A stretch of 64,000 nt of DNA from Chryseobacterium sp. (GTDB lineage: Bacteria > Bacteroidota > Bacteroidia > Flavobacteriales > Weeksellaceae). Positions within the stretch are counted from its first letter, which is position 1. Each line of letters begins with the position of its first letter. Where the stretch lies: the NCBI RefSeq assembly GCF_019236175.1, contig NZ_JAFAJM010000003.1, positions 1 through 64,000 of the forward strand. Reading direction: 5' to 3'. Under the pieces are notes generated by a model that did no database searches, was not told the origin of the DNA, and was given only the letters and a program-made list of their open reading frames with translations. This document shows, in pieces, positions 1 to 8,328 of the stretch. The position numbers and the translations under genes were made by a program.

Positions 1-25
1 GCGGGTTCGAGTCTCGTCCGGATCG
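1..25 (+). tRNA. tRNA-Asp, 3' fragment (cut by window edge)
   Basis: The first 25 bases hold a T arm (stem, TTCGAGT loop, stem) followed by the acceptor strand CCGGATC and discriminator G. They match the complete tRNA-Asp that follows except for one base in the T stem. This is most likely the end of a tandem tRNA-Asp copy. The anticodon lies outside the window, so identity is inferred from the shared acceptor stem. CCA is not encoded. Confidence 0.8.
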
Positions 26-57
26 CAGAAGTTTTCTCAATTTCTTTTAAAAAAATT

Positions 58-131
58 GATCCGGTAGTTCAGCTGGTTAGAATGCCGCCCTGTCACGGCG
101 GAGGTCGCGGGTTCGAGTCCCGTCCGGATCG
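58..131 (+). tRNA. tRNA-Asp (GTC)
   Basis: The 74 bases fold as a standard cloverleaf. Acceptor strands GATCCGG and CCGGATC pair perfectly over 7 bp. The anticodon stem CCGCC/GGCGG encloses the loop CTGTCAC, giving anticodon GTC. The T arm carries TTCGAGT. The discriminator is G and the 3' CCA is not encoded. It is the second copy of a tandem pair, 32 bases after the first. Confidence 0.96.
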
Positions 132-141
132 CAACTCAATC

Positions 142-175
142 AAAAAACCTGTAAAGAAATTTACAGGTTTTTTTT
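142..175 (+). terminator. Rho-independent terminator of the tRNA-Asp pair
   Basis: The arms AACCTGTAAA and TTTACAGGTT enclose a short GAAA-type loop and are followed by a run of Ts. It lies 10 bases after the tRNA end and probably terminates the tRNA transcript. Confidence 0.85.
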
Positions 176-256
176 GATTGTACTACAGATGAGGTAGATG
201 GGGCAATGGTTTTTAAAAATATGGCTGCTGATTCATTTGTACACTGAAATCATAAG

Positions 257-291
257 ATAGTCCTGACAGGTCTTACATCTGTCAGGACTAT
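257..291. repeat. Perfect 13-bp inverted repeat downstream of the PI-PLC gene
   Basis: ATAGTCCTGACAG and its exact complement are separated by 9 bases. The hairpin lies just past the stop codon of the minus-strand PI-PLC-like gene. Neither side has a clear T run, so it may be a weak terminator or an mRNA 3'-end stabiliser. The remaining 50-90 bases on either side show no gene. Confidence 0.6.
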
Positions 292-339
292 GATTAAAAG
301 AAGTATTGAGTTTGTTTTATGAACTTGTCTGATGAGATT

Positions 340-1521
340 TTATGGACATGAAGCGTTCAATGGGTTCTTAAGATAGCCCTTTCCTGGAGGAGGTTGTACA
401 AAATAAGGGGTCCCATAAGTATTTCCCGGACGGAAAAAATCTGTAGATATCACCTGAGCACCGCTGCTGAAAGCAGCTTTAGACCGTGTGAAGTCATTGT
501 TTTTTGCTTCATACGTTTCAATATCAGCTCTTGTTCGTACAATATATCCCTGTTTTATCAGATCCTGTATTTCTTTTTGTCTGACAATGGCATTATCCCG
601 TAAAATAAAAGCAGCAAAAGAATCATCAGGTTCGCTGTTGAGAAACATCACTCTTTCTTTTAAAGAGCCGTTGATAAGATAGGGATTGTTCTTAGACGAT
701 AAAGTTCCTGCGCTGCCGGGTAAAAGCATGAAGATAAATTTACCGGAACTTTCTTTTAGCTTAGGCCAGTTGTTATGAGTCACCGCCTCTTTTAAAGTAG
801 AGTAATTCCCCTGAACATCCTTCGGCATAATAATCTTATCTTTTCCCATGTATTTCACAATTTCTTCATCCAGATGATCGTAAGCATTCTTGTCAAAAGG
901 TAAAACTTTAGTACTGTTCTCAAAAATAGGAAATCCGGAGTCCTTAGCTTCAATCATCATGAAAACAGGTGTATGATCAGGATGCAGATCAGACCAGTTT
1001 TTAAGAACTGTAAGGGCCTCTTTTAAGGTAGGGTAGTGGGTTCTGAAATCAATGTCGGCCATATGCAGTACTTTAAAGCCAGGCTGATCCAGTCCTTTTG
1101 TATTGAAAGGGGCAAGATCCGTGATTCCTTTTGCCTGCAATGTCTGGTAGGAAACAGGATGACTGAATCTGCTTCCTTCAGGATCATAATACACGTCAAT
1201 TTCCAGTCCGCGAAGGTTGGCATTCAGCTGTTGTTCAAAATCAGGATGATTATAATGTAATCCTTCTTTCAGATCCATTCCGTAAGGATGATATTCTTTA
1301 AATTTAGCTTTCTGCTCTTCGGACATCAGACTGCCGTATTTTTGCATCATTCCGTTAATAATAGGGGTGACTAAATCCAGTACCCGTGGATCTGCAGGTT
1401 GTGCATACGAATTATGGGTTCCCACGATTTGCAGTTGATTGATCCTTAGATTCGGGCATTTATCCTGTGCCTTCAGTAAAGCTGTCATACATAATGCAGC
1501 TCCGTATATATACTTTTTCAT
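340..1521 (-). CDS. Secreted Ca2+-dependent PI-PLC-like phosphodiesterase
   Basis: The 393-residue protein starts with an N-terminal signal peptide (cleavage near residue 18). It then shows the hallmarks of the bacterial PI-PLC-C1-like family: QIVGTHNSY with the presumed catalytic His36, and RGLEIDVYYD (about residues 104-113) with acidic metal or substrate ligands. The family cleaves phosphodiesters of phosphoinositides or related glycerophosphodiesters outside the cytoplasm. The gene lies 18 bases downstream of a TonB-dependent receptor on the same strand, so the two are probably co-transcribed and linked to use of a phosphorylated head group. The fold is assigned with good confidence; the true substrate is unknown. 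Confidence 0.82.
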   Translation of the reverse strand: MKKYIYGAALCMTALLKAQDKCPNLRINQLQIVGTHNSYAQPADPRVLDLVTPIINGMMQKYGSLMSEEQKAKFKEYHPYGMDLKEGLHYNHPDFEQQLNANLRGLEIDVYYDPEGSRFSHPVSYQTLQAKGITDLAPFNTKGLDQPGFKVLHMADIDFRTHYPTLKEALTVLKNWSDLHPDHTPVFMMIEAKDSGFPIFENSTKVLPFDKNAYDHLDEEIVKYMGKDKIIMPKDVQGNYSTLKEAVTHNNWPKLKESSGKFIFMLLPGSAGTLSSKNNPYLINGSLKERVMFLNSEPDDSFAAFILRDNAIVRQKEIQDLIKQGYIVRTRADIETYEAKNNDFTRSKAAFSSGAQVISTDFFRPGNTYGTPYFVQPPPGKGYLKNPLNASCP

Positions 1522-1539
1522 ATAAATGAATAATTTTGA

Positions 1540-4386
1540 TTAAAAATTGAAATTGAATCCCAACTGTCCCCGTATTCCGGAGTAGGATATATTTTCTACG
1601 CGGTTTTTTACTCCCATATAATAGCGGTTGGGCTCATTGAAAATATTATTAAGCTCTACAAACAGCCGTATTTTCCGGCTAATGCTGTAAGAGGTTGAAA
1701 AGTCTACCGTAAAGTTTTTATCAAAATATTGGTAATGATCTGCTCCTGCGGCCGCTCTGATTTCACTCACATAATTACCTTTGTAGTTTCCGGCCAGACG
1801 CAGCATGAATTTACTGGTTTCATAGAATAGTATAGTGTTGAAAATATGTTTGGCCTGATTAGGAATGGTGGTAGACATGGTTCCGGTTTGTTTTCCGTTT
1901 TCGTAGACCGGCATATTCATCTTAGAAGAGATGTAGGTATAATTTCCCTCGAAGCCAATATTTTTCAAAAAGCCGGGAAGGTTTTCGAAACGTTTTGAAA
2001 TTCCGAATTCAAACCCGAATAGTGTTGCCCCTTCCAGATTTTTCGGAGCGGTAAATGTGTAAGCTCTTCCTCCGATATCTGCAACAGACTGATCTTTATA
2101 GATAAGATTGGTAATATCTTTATAGAAAACTCCGGCTGTGATAAGATCCAGTTTTCCGAAATAGTTTTCAAACATAATATCAAAATTATTTGAAAATGTA
2201 GGATCCAGTTTGGTATTTCCCTGTGTAATTGTATTGGTGATATCATTGACAATGGTTCCCGGGTTCAGATCATTGAAGTCTGGTCTTGCAAATGAACGGG
2301 TGTAAGCAAGTCTCAGAATACGGTCGTTACTGATATTCCATTTCATATTGATCATGGGAAGCAATACATTATAGGTTTTGTTGTCTTTAATATCTTCTGC
2401 TGTATTATTTTTATCAGATCCTACTTTTTTCCCCCAGAATGTAATGGCATTATATTCATTTCTGACCCCGCCTAAGACCTGAAGCTGATCTGTAATTTTC
2501 CATGTCCCCATTACATAAGCTGCCCATACATTTTCGGTACCTCTGTACGAGCTGGTTATATTTGAATTGCTGTCTTTAGAGTTTACCAGCACCAGTCCCA
2601 GTCTCTTTTGAGTATCAGGATCATACATCCTGTCAATTTGTGTATTGGTGATCTGATCCAGGAGAACCCCGTTATAAGGATTACCAAGAGGATTCATAAA
2701 ACCTCCTCTGTAAGGGAATCCTTCACGCTCAAGCTGGTTCAGGTAAGTGACGGGAGCTCCCGGTATTCCCAGGGAAGATTGGGGCATCCAGACCAGTAAA
2801 GAACTACTGACTGTTTTTTCTTTATTGTTGTATTTGGTTCCGAACTTAAATTCAAAGCTGTCAGAAGCTTTATATTTAGCATCTACCTGTCCTCTGAGGT
2901 CAGTTTCGCTGTTACGGTTCTGGCTGAGAATAATCTGGTTTAATCTTAGTTTATCTGCGGCAATGGGCTGTTGATTATAAGGCAGCGTATAAGTGCCGGT
3001 GTCTCCGATGCTGTCCGGAGCATCCATCGCCATGTATTTTTTCCCGTCCGCGGATAAATTTCCGTAGGTCATGGGTTGTATGAAATTAATCATTGGATAC
3101 CCTCTTTCATATTTGTCAAGATTTTCCGGAGAGTTAAATCTGAATTCTGAACGTGCTTTAGATAAGGACCAGTTTATTTCTATGCGTTGCCCTGTCTGAT
3201 GGTTTCCTCCCAGCTGCATAGAATACAGATCGGTAAGATAATCAGCATGCCTTGCCTGAAGCATTACATTTTTATTATCAAAATTAAAATAGGTTTCCCG
3301 TACGGATTGTCCGTCTTTATATTGGCTGTATAAGCCTTTAAAGTATAATTTATTCCTGCTGTTGATTTCATAATCCAGCCCAGTATTGAATCCCAGGGTT
3401 CTCCGGTTGGCCAGATAATCACGTAGCTGAAGCTGGTTGATAGAATAAGACGCTGTTTTATCCTGAAGACCGTAATTGAAAATGTTCCTCATCTGATCTA
3501 TGGCAGTAGAACGTTCCCAGATTACTGCAGAGGCAATAAATTTCAGCTTATTAGTGATTTTGTTTCCATAGACGACTGAGGTGTTATAAGTAGGGGATTT
3601 GGACATATTCACATAGCCTGAAGCCATGCTTATAGCCAGTATTTCTTTGTTGGGAGATGTTTTCGTAATAAAATCGATATTGCCACCAATGGCATCTCCA
3701 TCCAGGTCGGGGGTTAATGCTTTAGATAGACGGACATTCTGAATGAGCTCCGAAGGAAAAATATCCATTTGTATCCCCCGATTGGCGTTATCACCACTTG
3801 CACTTGGCATCCTGTTGCCGTTTAATGTCGAAGCTGTCCATTGTACCGGAGTTCCTCTTACGGCGACAAAACGCCCTTCCCCCATATCTCTTTCGATGGA
3901 AACTCCCTGCATACGTTGTACTGCATCGGCAGCGTTACGGTCAGGAAGTTTTCCAATAGCATCTGCAGAAAGAACTTCAGTAATGGTATTGGAGTTTTTC
4001 TTCATGGCGATTGCTCTCGCCTGTGAAGCTTTGTACATACTGGTAACAATGACCTCCTGAAGGTTGTTCTCTTTAAGTTTTGTTCCCAGTTTGATGAGTC
4101 CGAGCTCCACTTCCTTTTTATTCAGCACCGTAATAGGAATAGAGAGGCTCTCATATCCTTTGTACTCGATAATAAGTTTATAATTACCATCATAAACATT
4201 ACTGAGGATAAAAGAACCATCGGTACCGGAAGTGATTTTTTCACCTGTATTTTCAATATAAATCAGAGCGTTGGGGAGGTTTCCCACGGGATCTACAACA
4301 ATTCCATGAACTGTTGTCTGTGCAAAGGCTAAAGGCCCAAGAAGAAAAAATGCTGCTTTTGTTAAAAAAAGTCTTTTGCGTGCCAT
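1540..4386 (-). CDS. TonB-dependent outer-membrane receptor with carboxypeptidase-regulatory domain
   Basis: This 948-residue protein has a signal peptide ending near residue 23 (LAFAQ). Next comes a CarboxypepD_reg beta-sandwich (about 25-105), a plug domain (about 115-240, including a run resembling GKLPDRNAADAVQRMQGVS that is typical of this TonB receptor class), and a 22-strand-type barrel ending in Phe (GQLGFNFNF), the outer-membrane assembly signal. It should take up a bulky substrate using TonB energy. The PI-PLC-like gene follows directly, so the pair may release and import a phosphodiester-derived compound. The substrate is not evident from sequence. Confidence 0.92.
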   Translation of the reverse strand: MARKRLFLTKAAFFLLGPLAFAQTTVHGIVVDPVGNLPNALIYIENTGEKITSGTDGSFILSNVYDGNYKLIIEYKGYESLSIPITVLNKKEVELGLIKLGTKLKENNLQEVIVTSMYKASQARAIAMKKNSNTITEVLSADAIGKLPDRNAADAVQRMQGVSIERDMGEGRFVAVRGTPVQWTASTLNGNRMPSASGDNANRGIQMDIFPSELIQNVRLSKALTPDLDGDAIGGNIDFITKTSPNKEILAISMASGYVNMSKSPTYNTSVVYGNKITNKLKFIASAVIWERSTAIDQMRNIFNYGLQDKTASYSINQLQLRDYLANRRTLGFNTGLDYEINSRNKLYFKGLYSQYKDGQSVRETYFNFDNKNVMLQARHADYLTDLYSMQLGGNHQTGQRIEINWSLSKARSEFRFNSPENLDKYERGYPMINFIQPMTYGNLSADGKKYMAMDAPDSIGDTGTYTLPYNQQPIAADKLRLNQIILSQNRNSETDLRGQVDAKYKASDSFEFKFGTKYNNKEKTVSSSLLVWMPQSSLGIPGAPVTYLNQLEREGFPYRGGFMNPLGNPYNGVLLDQITNTQIDRMYDPDTQKRLGLVLVNSKDSNSNITSSYRGTENVWAAYVMGTWKITDQLQVLGGVRNEYNAITFWGKKVGSDKNNTAEDIKDNKTYNVLLPMINMKWNISNDRILRLAYTRSFARPDFNDLNPGTIVNDITNTITQGNTKLDPTFSNNFDIMFENYFGKLDLITAGVFYKDITNLIYKDQSVADIGGRAYTFTAPKNLEGATLFGFEFGISKRFENLPGFLKNIGFEGNYTYISSKMNMPVYENGKQTGTMSTTIPNQAKHIFNTILFYETSKFMLRLAGNYKGNYVSEIRAAAGADHYQYFDKNFTVDFSTSYSISRKIRLFVELNNIFNEPNRYYMGVKNRVENISYSGIRGQLGFNFNF

Positions 4387-4523
4387 CTTTGTAAAAATTT
4401 CTATGCAAAGATGTCTGCTCTTTTAAAAGTTTTAGTTCATTTAAATTTTATACAACTTATTCTCTGGAGTCCGAGGAAAACTATGCTGTAAATCAGGTAA
4501 TTAATAATGTTAAATTATTGTAA

Positions 4524-5576
4524 CTAATGGGCGAGCTGGGAAGGAAGACAGTCATATTCCTTTTTAAAATACTTATAAAAAGTAGATTTGGATTTAAAGC
4601 CACACTGAAAGGCAAGATCAGTAACACTGGCCGAAGGATCTTCCGACAAGATCTGTTTAAAATGCTGAATCCGGTTTCTGTTGGTATATTCGTGAAAATT
4701 GGAATTAAGATGTTTATTGAAAGTAATGCTTAAGTCTGTCTTACTTATTTTCAAATGGCCGGAAAGCTGGTCCAGAGTAAATTCTTCATCCAGATAAACC
4801 TGACTTTCCTGATAGAAAGCGATGATGGATTGTTGTACGGATTCAAAATCTATTTTAGACAGGTCTTTATACTGATATGTTTCTTTTGGAGCTGAAAAAT
4901 GAGGGGTATGCAGAGTCTGTTTCTGTAGTCTGCTTTGGTACGTTAAAATATAAACGTACAAAATCCAGCCAAATTGAAACAGAAATAAAAGACTATAAAT
5001 CTTTTGATATACCATCGTATTCCAGCCTAACAGATATACTGCCCAAAAAACCAGTACGCCAGCTAATACATAGCAAAGCAGGTAACGAAAATTTTTTGCC
5101 ACCGGATGGCTGATGTTTTTACGATATTTTGTTAAAAAGTAAATACAGAGGGAAAGGCAGGCTACCCAGTAATAACTGTAGTAGCTGAAATATGATTTAT
5201 AGGATTTGATCGCTATATCCGCCCAGGAGAATTCAAAAATTTTTGCAGAGAGAGCAATCGCATGATGAATAACAATCAATGAGAACGGAATGATCAGGTA
5301 TCTGAGTCTGTCTCTCCACCGAATATTGATTAAATAAGTCGTAATGTACAGGAATATAAGGCCTTTAAAAACACGAAGACTTCCCGGAATTTCGTACAGT
5401 ACAGATTCGTAACCGAATTTTTGAATGATAAAATATTCATATCCCATATCCATACTGACTACAATAATATACAATAGCAACATATTCAGTACAGATTCTC
5501 TGTTTTTGATAAGGCACATCAGTAAAGTTAGGGTGATAAGTGCCTGTAGTACAACTACCATAATGATGTATAACAT
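4524..5576 (-). CDS. AraC-family regulator with polytopic membrane sensor domain
   Basis: The first 225 of 350 residues form six or seven hydrophobic segments. Residues 245-350 are an AraC-type double helix-turn-helix (FTLDQLSGHLKISKTDLS and, near the end, VTDLAFQCGFKSKSTFYKYF). Membrane-anchored AraC proteins of this layout are common in Flavobacteriia and are thought to sense a signal at the membrane. It is transcribed in the same direction as the upstream-lying TonB receptor operon but 137 bases from it, and divergently from the acyltransferase at 5819. It is a candidate regulator of either; its target is not shown. Confidence 0.88.
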   Translation of the reverse strand: MLYIIMVVVLQALITLTLLMCLIKNRESVLNMLLLYIIVVSMDMGYEYFIIQKFGYESVLYEIPGSLRVFKGLIFLYITTYLINIRWRDRLRYLIIPFSLIVIHHAIALSAKIFEFSWADIAIKSYKSYFSYYSYYWVACLSLCIYFLTKYRKNISHPVAKNFRYLLCYVLAGVLVFWAVYLLGWNTMVYQKIYSLLFLFQFGWILYVYILTYQSRLQKQTLHTPHFSAPKETYQYKDLSKIDFESVQQSIIAFYQESQVYLDEEFTLDQLSGHLKISKTDLSITFNKHLNSNFHEYTNRNRIQHFKQILSEDPSASVTDLAFQCGFKSKSTFYKYFKKEYDCLPSQLAH

Positions 5577-5818
5577 GATAACTGATATTTTGCCAAAATT
5601 ATAGATAATATGAGCATGGTATCTTTAACAAATTATTAAATATAGTACGATGTGGCTTTATTCTTTTTTTCGGTGCTGCCGCGGGTATTAAACAGAATTT
5701 TATTCTTAGATTTTTATTCTTTATACGGATAATATTATTTTTAATTTTAGTTTTGCATTCAAAATGAAATTCTGACGGACCCATTTAATATGTGCCATTC
5801 AGCTTAAAGAATTAAAAA

Positions 5819-6952
5819 ATGCTTTTCAATAACGTAACAAGGATAATCAAGCAAATATTCACGATAGATATTGATGAAAACAGAGTTTTTGGACTGGATC
5901 TGCTGCGTTTTTTTGCTATTTCTTTTGTTTTTATAGGCCATGGTTTACATTATCTGCCGTTTTCTGATTTTCTGGTCCGTTTTATGCTGGACGGCGTTAC
6001 TTTGTTTTTTGTTTTGAGCGGCTTTTTGATAGGAGGCATATTAATCAAGATTTTAAATGAAAATAAATTTGACAGAAGGGTATTATTTAATTTCTGGATA
6101 AGAAGGTGGTGCAGAACTTTGCCTGCTTATTTTCTGGTGTTGTCTGTTCTTGTCATTTTGGAAGTATTTTTTACAAACGATTCTCCAAAATCTGATTATG
6201 CCCAGTATTTTTTGTTTATTCAGAGTTTTGCTTCTCCTCATCCCGGGTTCTTCCCGGAAGCATGGAGTCTAAGTGTGGAAGAATGGTTTTATTTACTGAT
6301 GCCTATATTTTTATATGGATTGATCAGGGTGTTAAAACTTAAAGTAAAAACTTCTATTCTTTCTGTTATTTTCTTTGTTATTCTTTTTGTTACCCTATTC
6401 CGGCTGTACAGATATTCTACAGATATTATCCCTCATGATCTGCGTTCCTGGGATATTAACTTCAGAAAACAGGTGATTACAAGACTGGACAGTTTAATGT
6501 ATGGTGTTCTGGGAGCTTATATTAAATATTATTACCCCCGAATCTGGAATAAAGGGAAGGAAACAATGCTTGTTGCAGGGCTCATATTAATTATTATTAG
6601 CCATCTTTCTTTTATAGGAATCATTACAGAAGCACGAAGTCTCTATCTTTCTGTATTTTCTTTTTCATTGATGTCCGTAGGAACTCTTTTTCTCTTACCT
6701 TTTTTAAGCAGCTATACAACCAGTCATTTAAAGATAGCAAAGCCGGTTACTTACATCAGTCTTATTTCATATTCGATGTATCTCGTCAATTTATCTCTAA
6801 TTCAACCTTGGATTGTAGATCGTATCCCCGGATACTTCAATTTTCCGATTTACATTTTTTTATGTCTGATGATCCCTTTTTTCATCTATAAATATTTTGA
6901 AATTCCAACAACGAAATTAAGAGACAGACTGATCATCAGAAAAGCAGTTTAA
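5819..6952 (+). CDS. Membrane acyltransferase, OafA/YrhL family
   Basis: The 377-residue polytopic protein carries about ten transmembrane helices. The family signature is near the N-terminus: GLDLLRFFAISFVFIGHGL, with Arg30 and the catalytic His41. Further signatures are RRWCRTLPAYF and EAWSLSVEEWFYLLMP. Acyltransferase-3 enzymes transfer acetyl or other acyl groups to sugars of surface polysaccharides, lipids or secondary metabolites. It is a single gene with no biosynthetic neighbours, so the acceptor is unknown. The start is the ATG after an A-rich leader; no alternative is compelling. Confidence 0.9.
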   Translation: MLFNNVTRIIKQIFTIDIDENRVFGLDLLRFFAISFVFIGHGLHYLPFSDFLVRFMLDGVTLFFVLSGFLIGGILIKILNENKFDRRVLFNFWIRRWCRTLPAYFLVLSVLVILEVFFTNDSPKSDYAQYFLFIQSFASPHPGFFPEAWSLSVEEWFYLLMPIFLYGLIRVLKLKVKTSILSVIFFVILFVTLFRLYRYSTDIIPHDLRSWDINFRKQVITRLDSLMYGVLGAYIKYYYPRIWNKGKETMLVAGLILIIISHLSFIGIITEARSLYLSVFSFSLMSVGTLFLLPFLSSYTTSHLKIAKPVTYISLISYSMYLVNLSLIQPWIVDRIPGYFNFPIYIFLCLMIPFFIYKYFEIPTTKLRDRLIIRKAV

Positions 6953-7012
6953 TCTTAAAATAATGAAAAGTGGTAGTGTCCTTTTTATCGGGAGCTGTTG
7001 TAAAAGAGTCTG

Positions 7013-7043
7013 AAAAAAAATTACTGTCTGGCAAGACAGTAAT
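7013..7043 (-). terminator. Terminator-like hairpin reading on the minus strand
   Basis: ATTACTGTCT and AGACAGTAAT are perfect 10-bp arms around GGCA. On the plus strand the hairpin is preceded by eight As, so on the minus strand it is followed by a T run. No annotated minus-strand gene lies just upstream, so it implies a minus-strand transcript originating between about 7050 and 7450. Confidence 0.6.
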
Positions 7044-7371
7044 AGAGATAGATCAGCGATATGGTGCTTCGATCAGTTTTTGACTTTTAAGCAGTAATAC
7101 TGTTAAAAAGCTGATCTTTAGAGCTGCTGTAATTCGGTCGTCTTTCTTTAATATCTTCAGTCTGAATAGATCTTCGTATTCCAAGTTATTTACGATAAAA
7201 ACTTTATGGCAAAACCTATTTTTTACTTTAACCGAATTTGTTAGACAGCTTCTTTATATCATGGTTATTGATAACAGAGAAGAAGTGCTATTTTGAGCCT
7301 GTCTTGTGATGGTGTTCTAAAAAAGGTACAATCATGTAATTCTGTTGGCAAAAGTAAATCACTGTATTTTG

Positions 7372-7434
7372 AAAACTACTACACTTTTGTGTAGATTTGT
7401 GGTATTGTAGTTAAAACTACTCCTTTGGGTAGTT
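7372..7434. promoter_or_regulatory. Two inverted repeats upstream of the LuxR gene (candidate operators)
   Basis: CTACAC-TTTT-GTGTAG (7379-7394) and AACTAC-N8-GTAGTT (7415-7434) are two perfect inverted repeats. Each is preceded by or contains AAAACTACT (starts at 7372 and 7413), giving a direct repeat 41 bp (about four helical turns) apart. The second ends 23 bases before the ATG. They probably bind a dimeric regulator, perhaps the LuxR protein itself. Confidence 0.55.
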
Positions 7435-7457
7435 GACATACGAATACTTATAAGCAT

Positions 7458-8216
7458 ATGGAGCAAATTAACAGATTTTTTAATGATAGCAATGAAGTAA
7501 GACATGATGCAGATATTGACTTTAGCCAGTCGGGAGACTACCTGGAAGCTATAAGAGCTCTTTCCAGAACAACGTACCAAAGTCTGTATGTCATCAATTA
7601 TCAGAACAGAGGATTTGAATATGTTTCAGATAATCCGCTCTTCTTGTGCGGGAAGACTTCGGAAGAGGTAAAAGCGCTGGGTTATGCTTTCTATTTTCAG
7701 AATGTAAAACCAGAGGATGTAGAAATGCTGATTAAGATTAATGAAGCAGGATTTAAATTTTATGAAACCATTCCTGTTGCTGACAGGAAAAAATATTCTA
7801 TTTCTTATGATTTTAATCTGATCAACAGCAGAAAAAACCTGATTTTGGTAAATCATAAACTCACTCCGATGTTTCTTACCGAAGAAGGGCAGGTTTGGAA
7901 GGCATTATGTGTTGTCTCTCTTTCCAGTAACACCTCTGCGGGAAATGTGATCCTAAGCAAAGATGGTTCTGATGAAATCTGGAAATACGATCTGGATGCA
8001 GATACCTGGGAGAAAAGTGAAAAAATGAAGCTTTCATCCAGAGAATATGAAATCTTAAGTCTTTATACCAGCGGGCTGACGATCAATGAAATAGCTGAAA
8101 GACTTTTTATTTCAGCAGATACGGTCAAATTTCACCGAAAAAAACTGTTTGATAAAATTGGAGTAAATAATATTGCTGAGGCATTATCTTACGCTAAAAC
8201 AAATAAACTACTGTAA
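7458..8216 (+). CDS. LuxR-type transcriptional regulator with PAS-like sensor
   Basis: The 252-residue protein has an N-terminal domain of about 160 residues that reads like a PAS fold (YQSLYVINYQNRGFEYVSDN, then VKPEDVEM), and a C-terminal LuxR helix-turn-helix. The HTH is clear from LSSREYEILSLYTSGLTINE through SADTVKFHRKKLFDKIGVNN. There is no receiver domain. It presumably responds to an intracellular ligand or redox signal. The inverted repeats directly upstream suggest autoregulation. The next gene downstream is an L,D-transpeptidase with its own promoter-like sequence. Confidence 0.88.
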   Translation: MEQINRFFNDSNEVRHDADIDFSQSGDYLEAIRALSRTTYQSLYVINYQNRGFEYVSDNPLFLCGKTSEEVKALGYAFYFQNVKPEDVEMLIKINEAGFKFYETIPVADRKKYSISYDFNLINSRKNLILVNHKLTPMFLTEEGQVWKALCVVSLSSNTSAGNVILSKDGSDEIWKYDLDADTWEKSEKMKLSSREYEILSLYTSGLTINEIAERLFISADTVKFHRKKLFDKIGVNNIAEALSYAKTNKLL

Positions 8217-8264
8217 AAAATACACTTAATTAACTTTTTTTTAAGATTTTTTTAAGAATATGTT

Positions 8265-8295
8265 TTGAATTTCAATTTTAGGTCTGATATTTGTA
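8265..8295 (+). promoter_or_regulatory. Probable promoter of the L,D-transpeptidase gene
   Basis: TTTTG about 18 bases upstream of GATATTTG resembles the Bacteroidota pattern TTTG-N17-23-TAnnTTTG, with mismatches in the first two -7 positions. It ends about 35 bases before the ATG. Confidence 0.4.
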
Positions 8296-8328
8296 CTGGG
8301 TAGCCAAACTACATGACCTAATTTAGTT

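Larger units (their letters stand above)
6953..7457. other. 505-bp intergenic region before the LuxR gene
   Basis: This long spacer has no convincing plus-strand gene. It holds a hairpin with a T tract readable only on the minus strand (7013-7043), an open minus-strand frame just upstream of that hairpin that lacks an ATG (stop at 7053-7055), and two inverted repeats close to the LuxR start. These are listed separately. Confidence 0.6.

Noticed and set aside
1023..1260. Small open frames opposite the PI-PLC and TonB genes
   Set aside because: They are frame shadows of the large genes with no start context or domain character.
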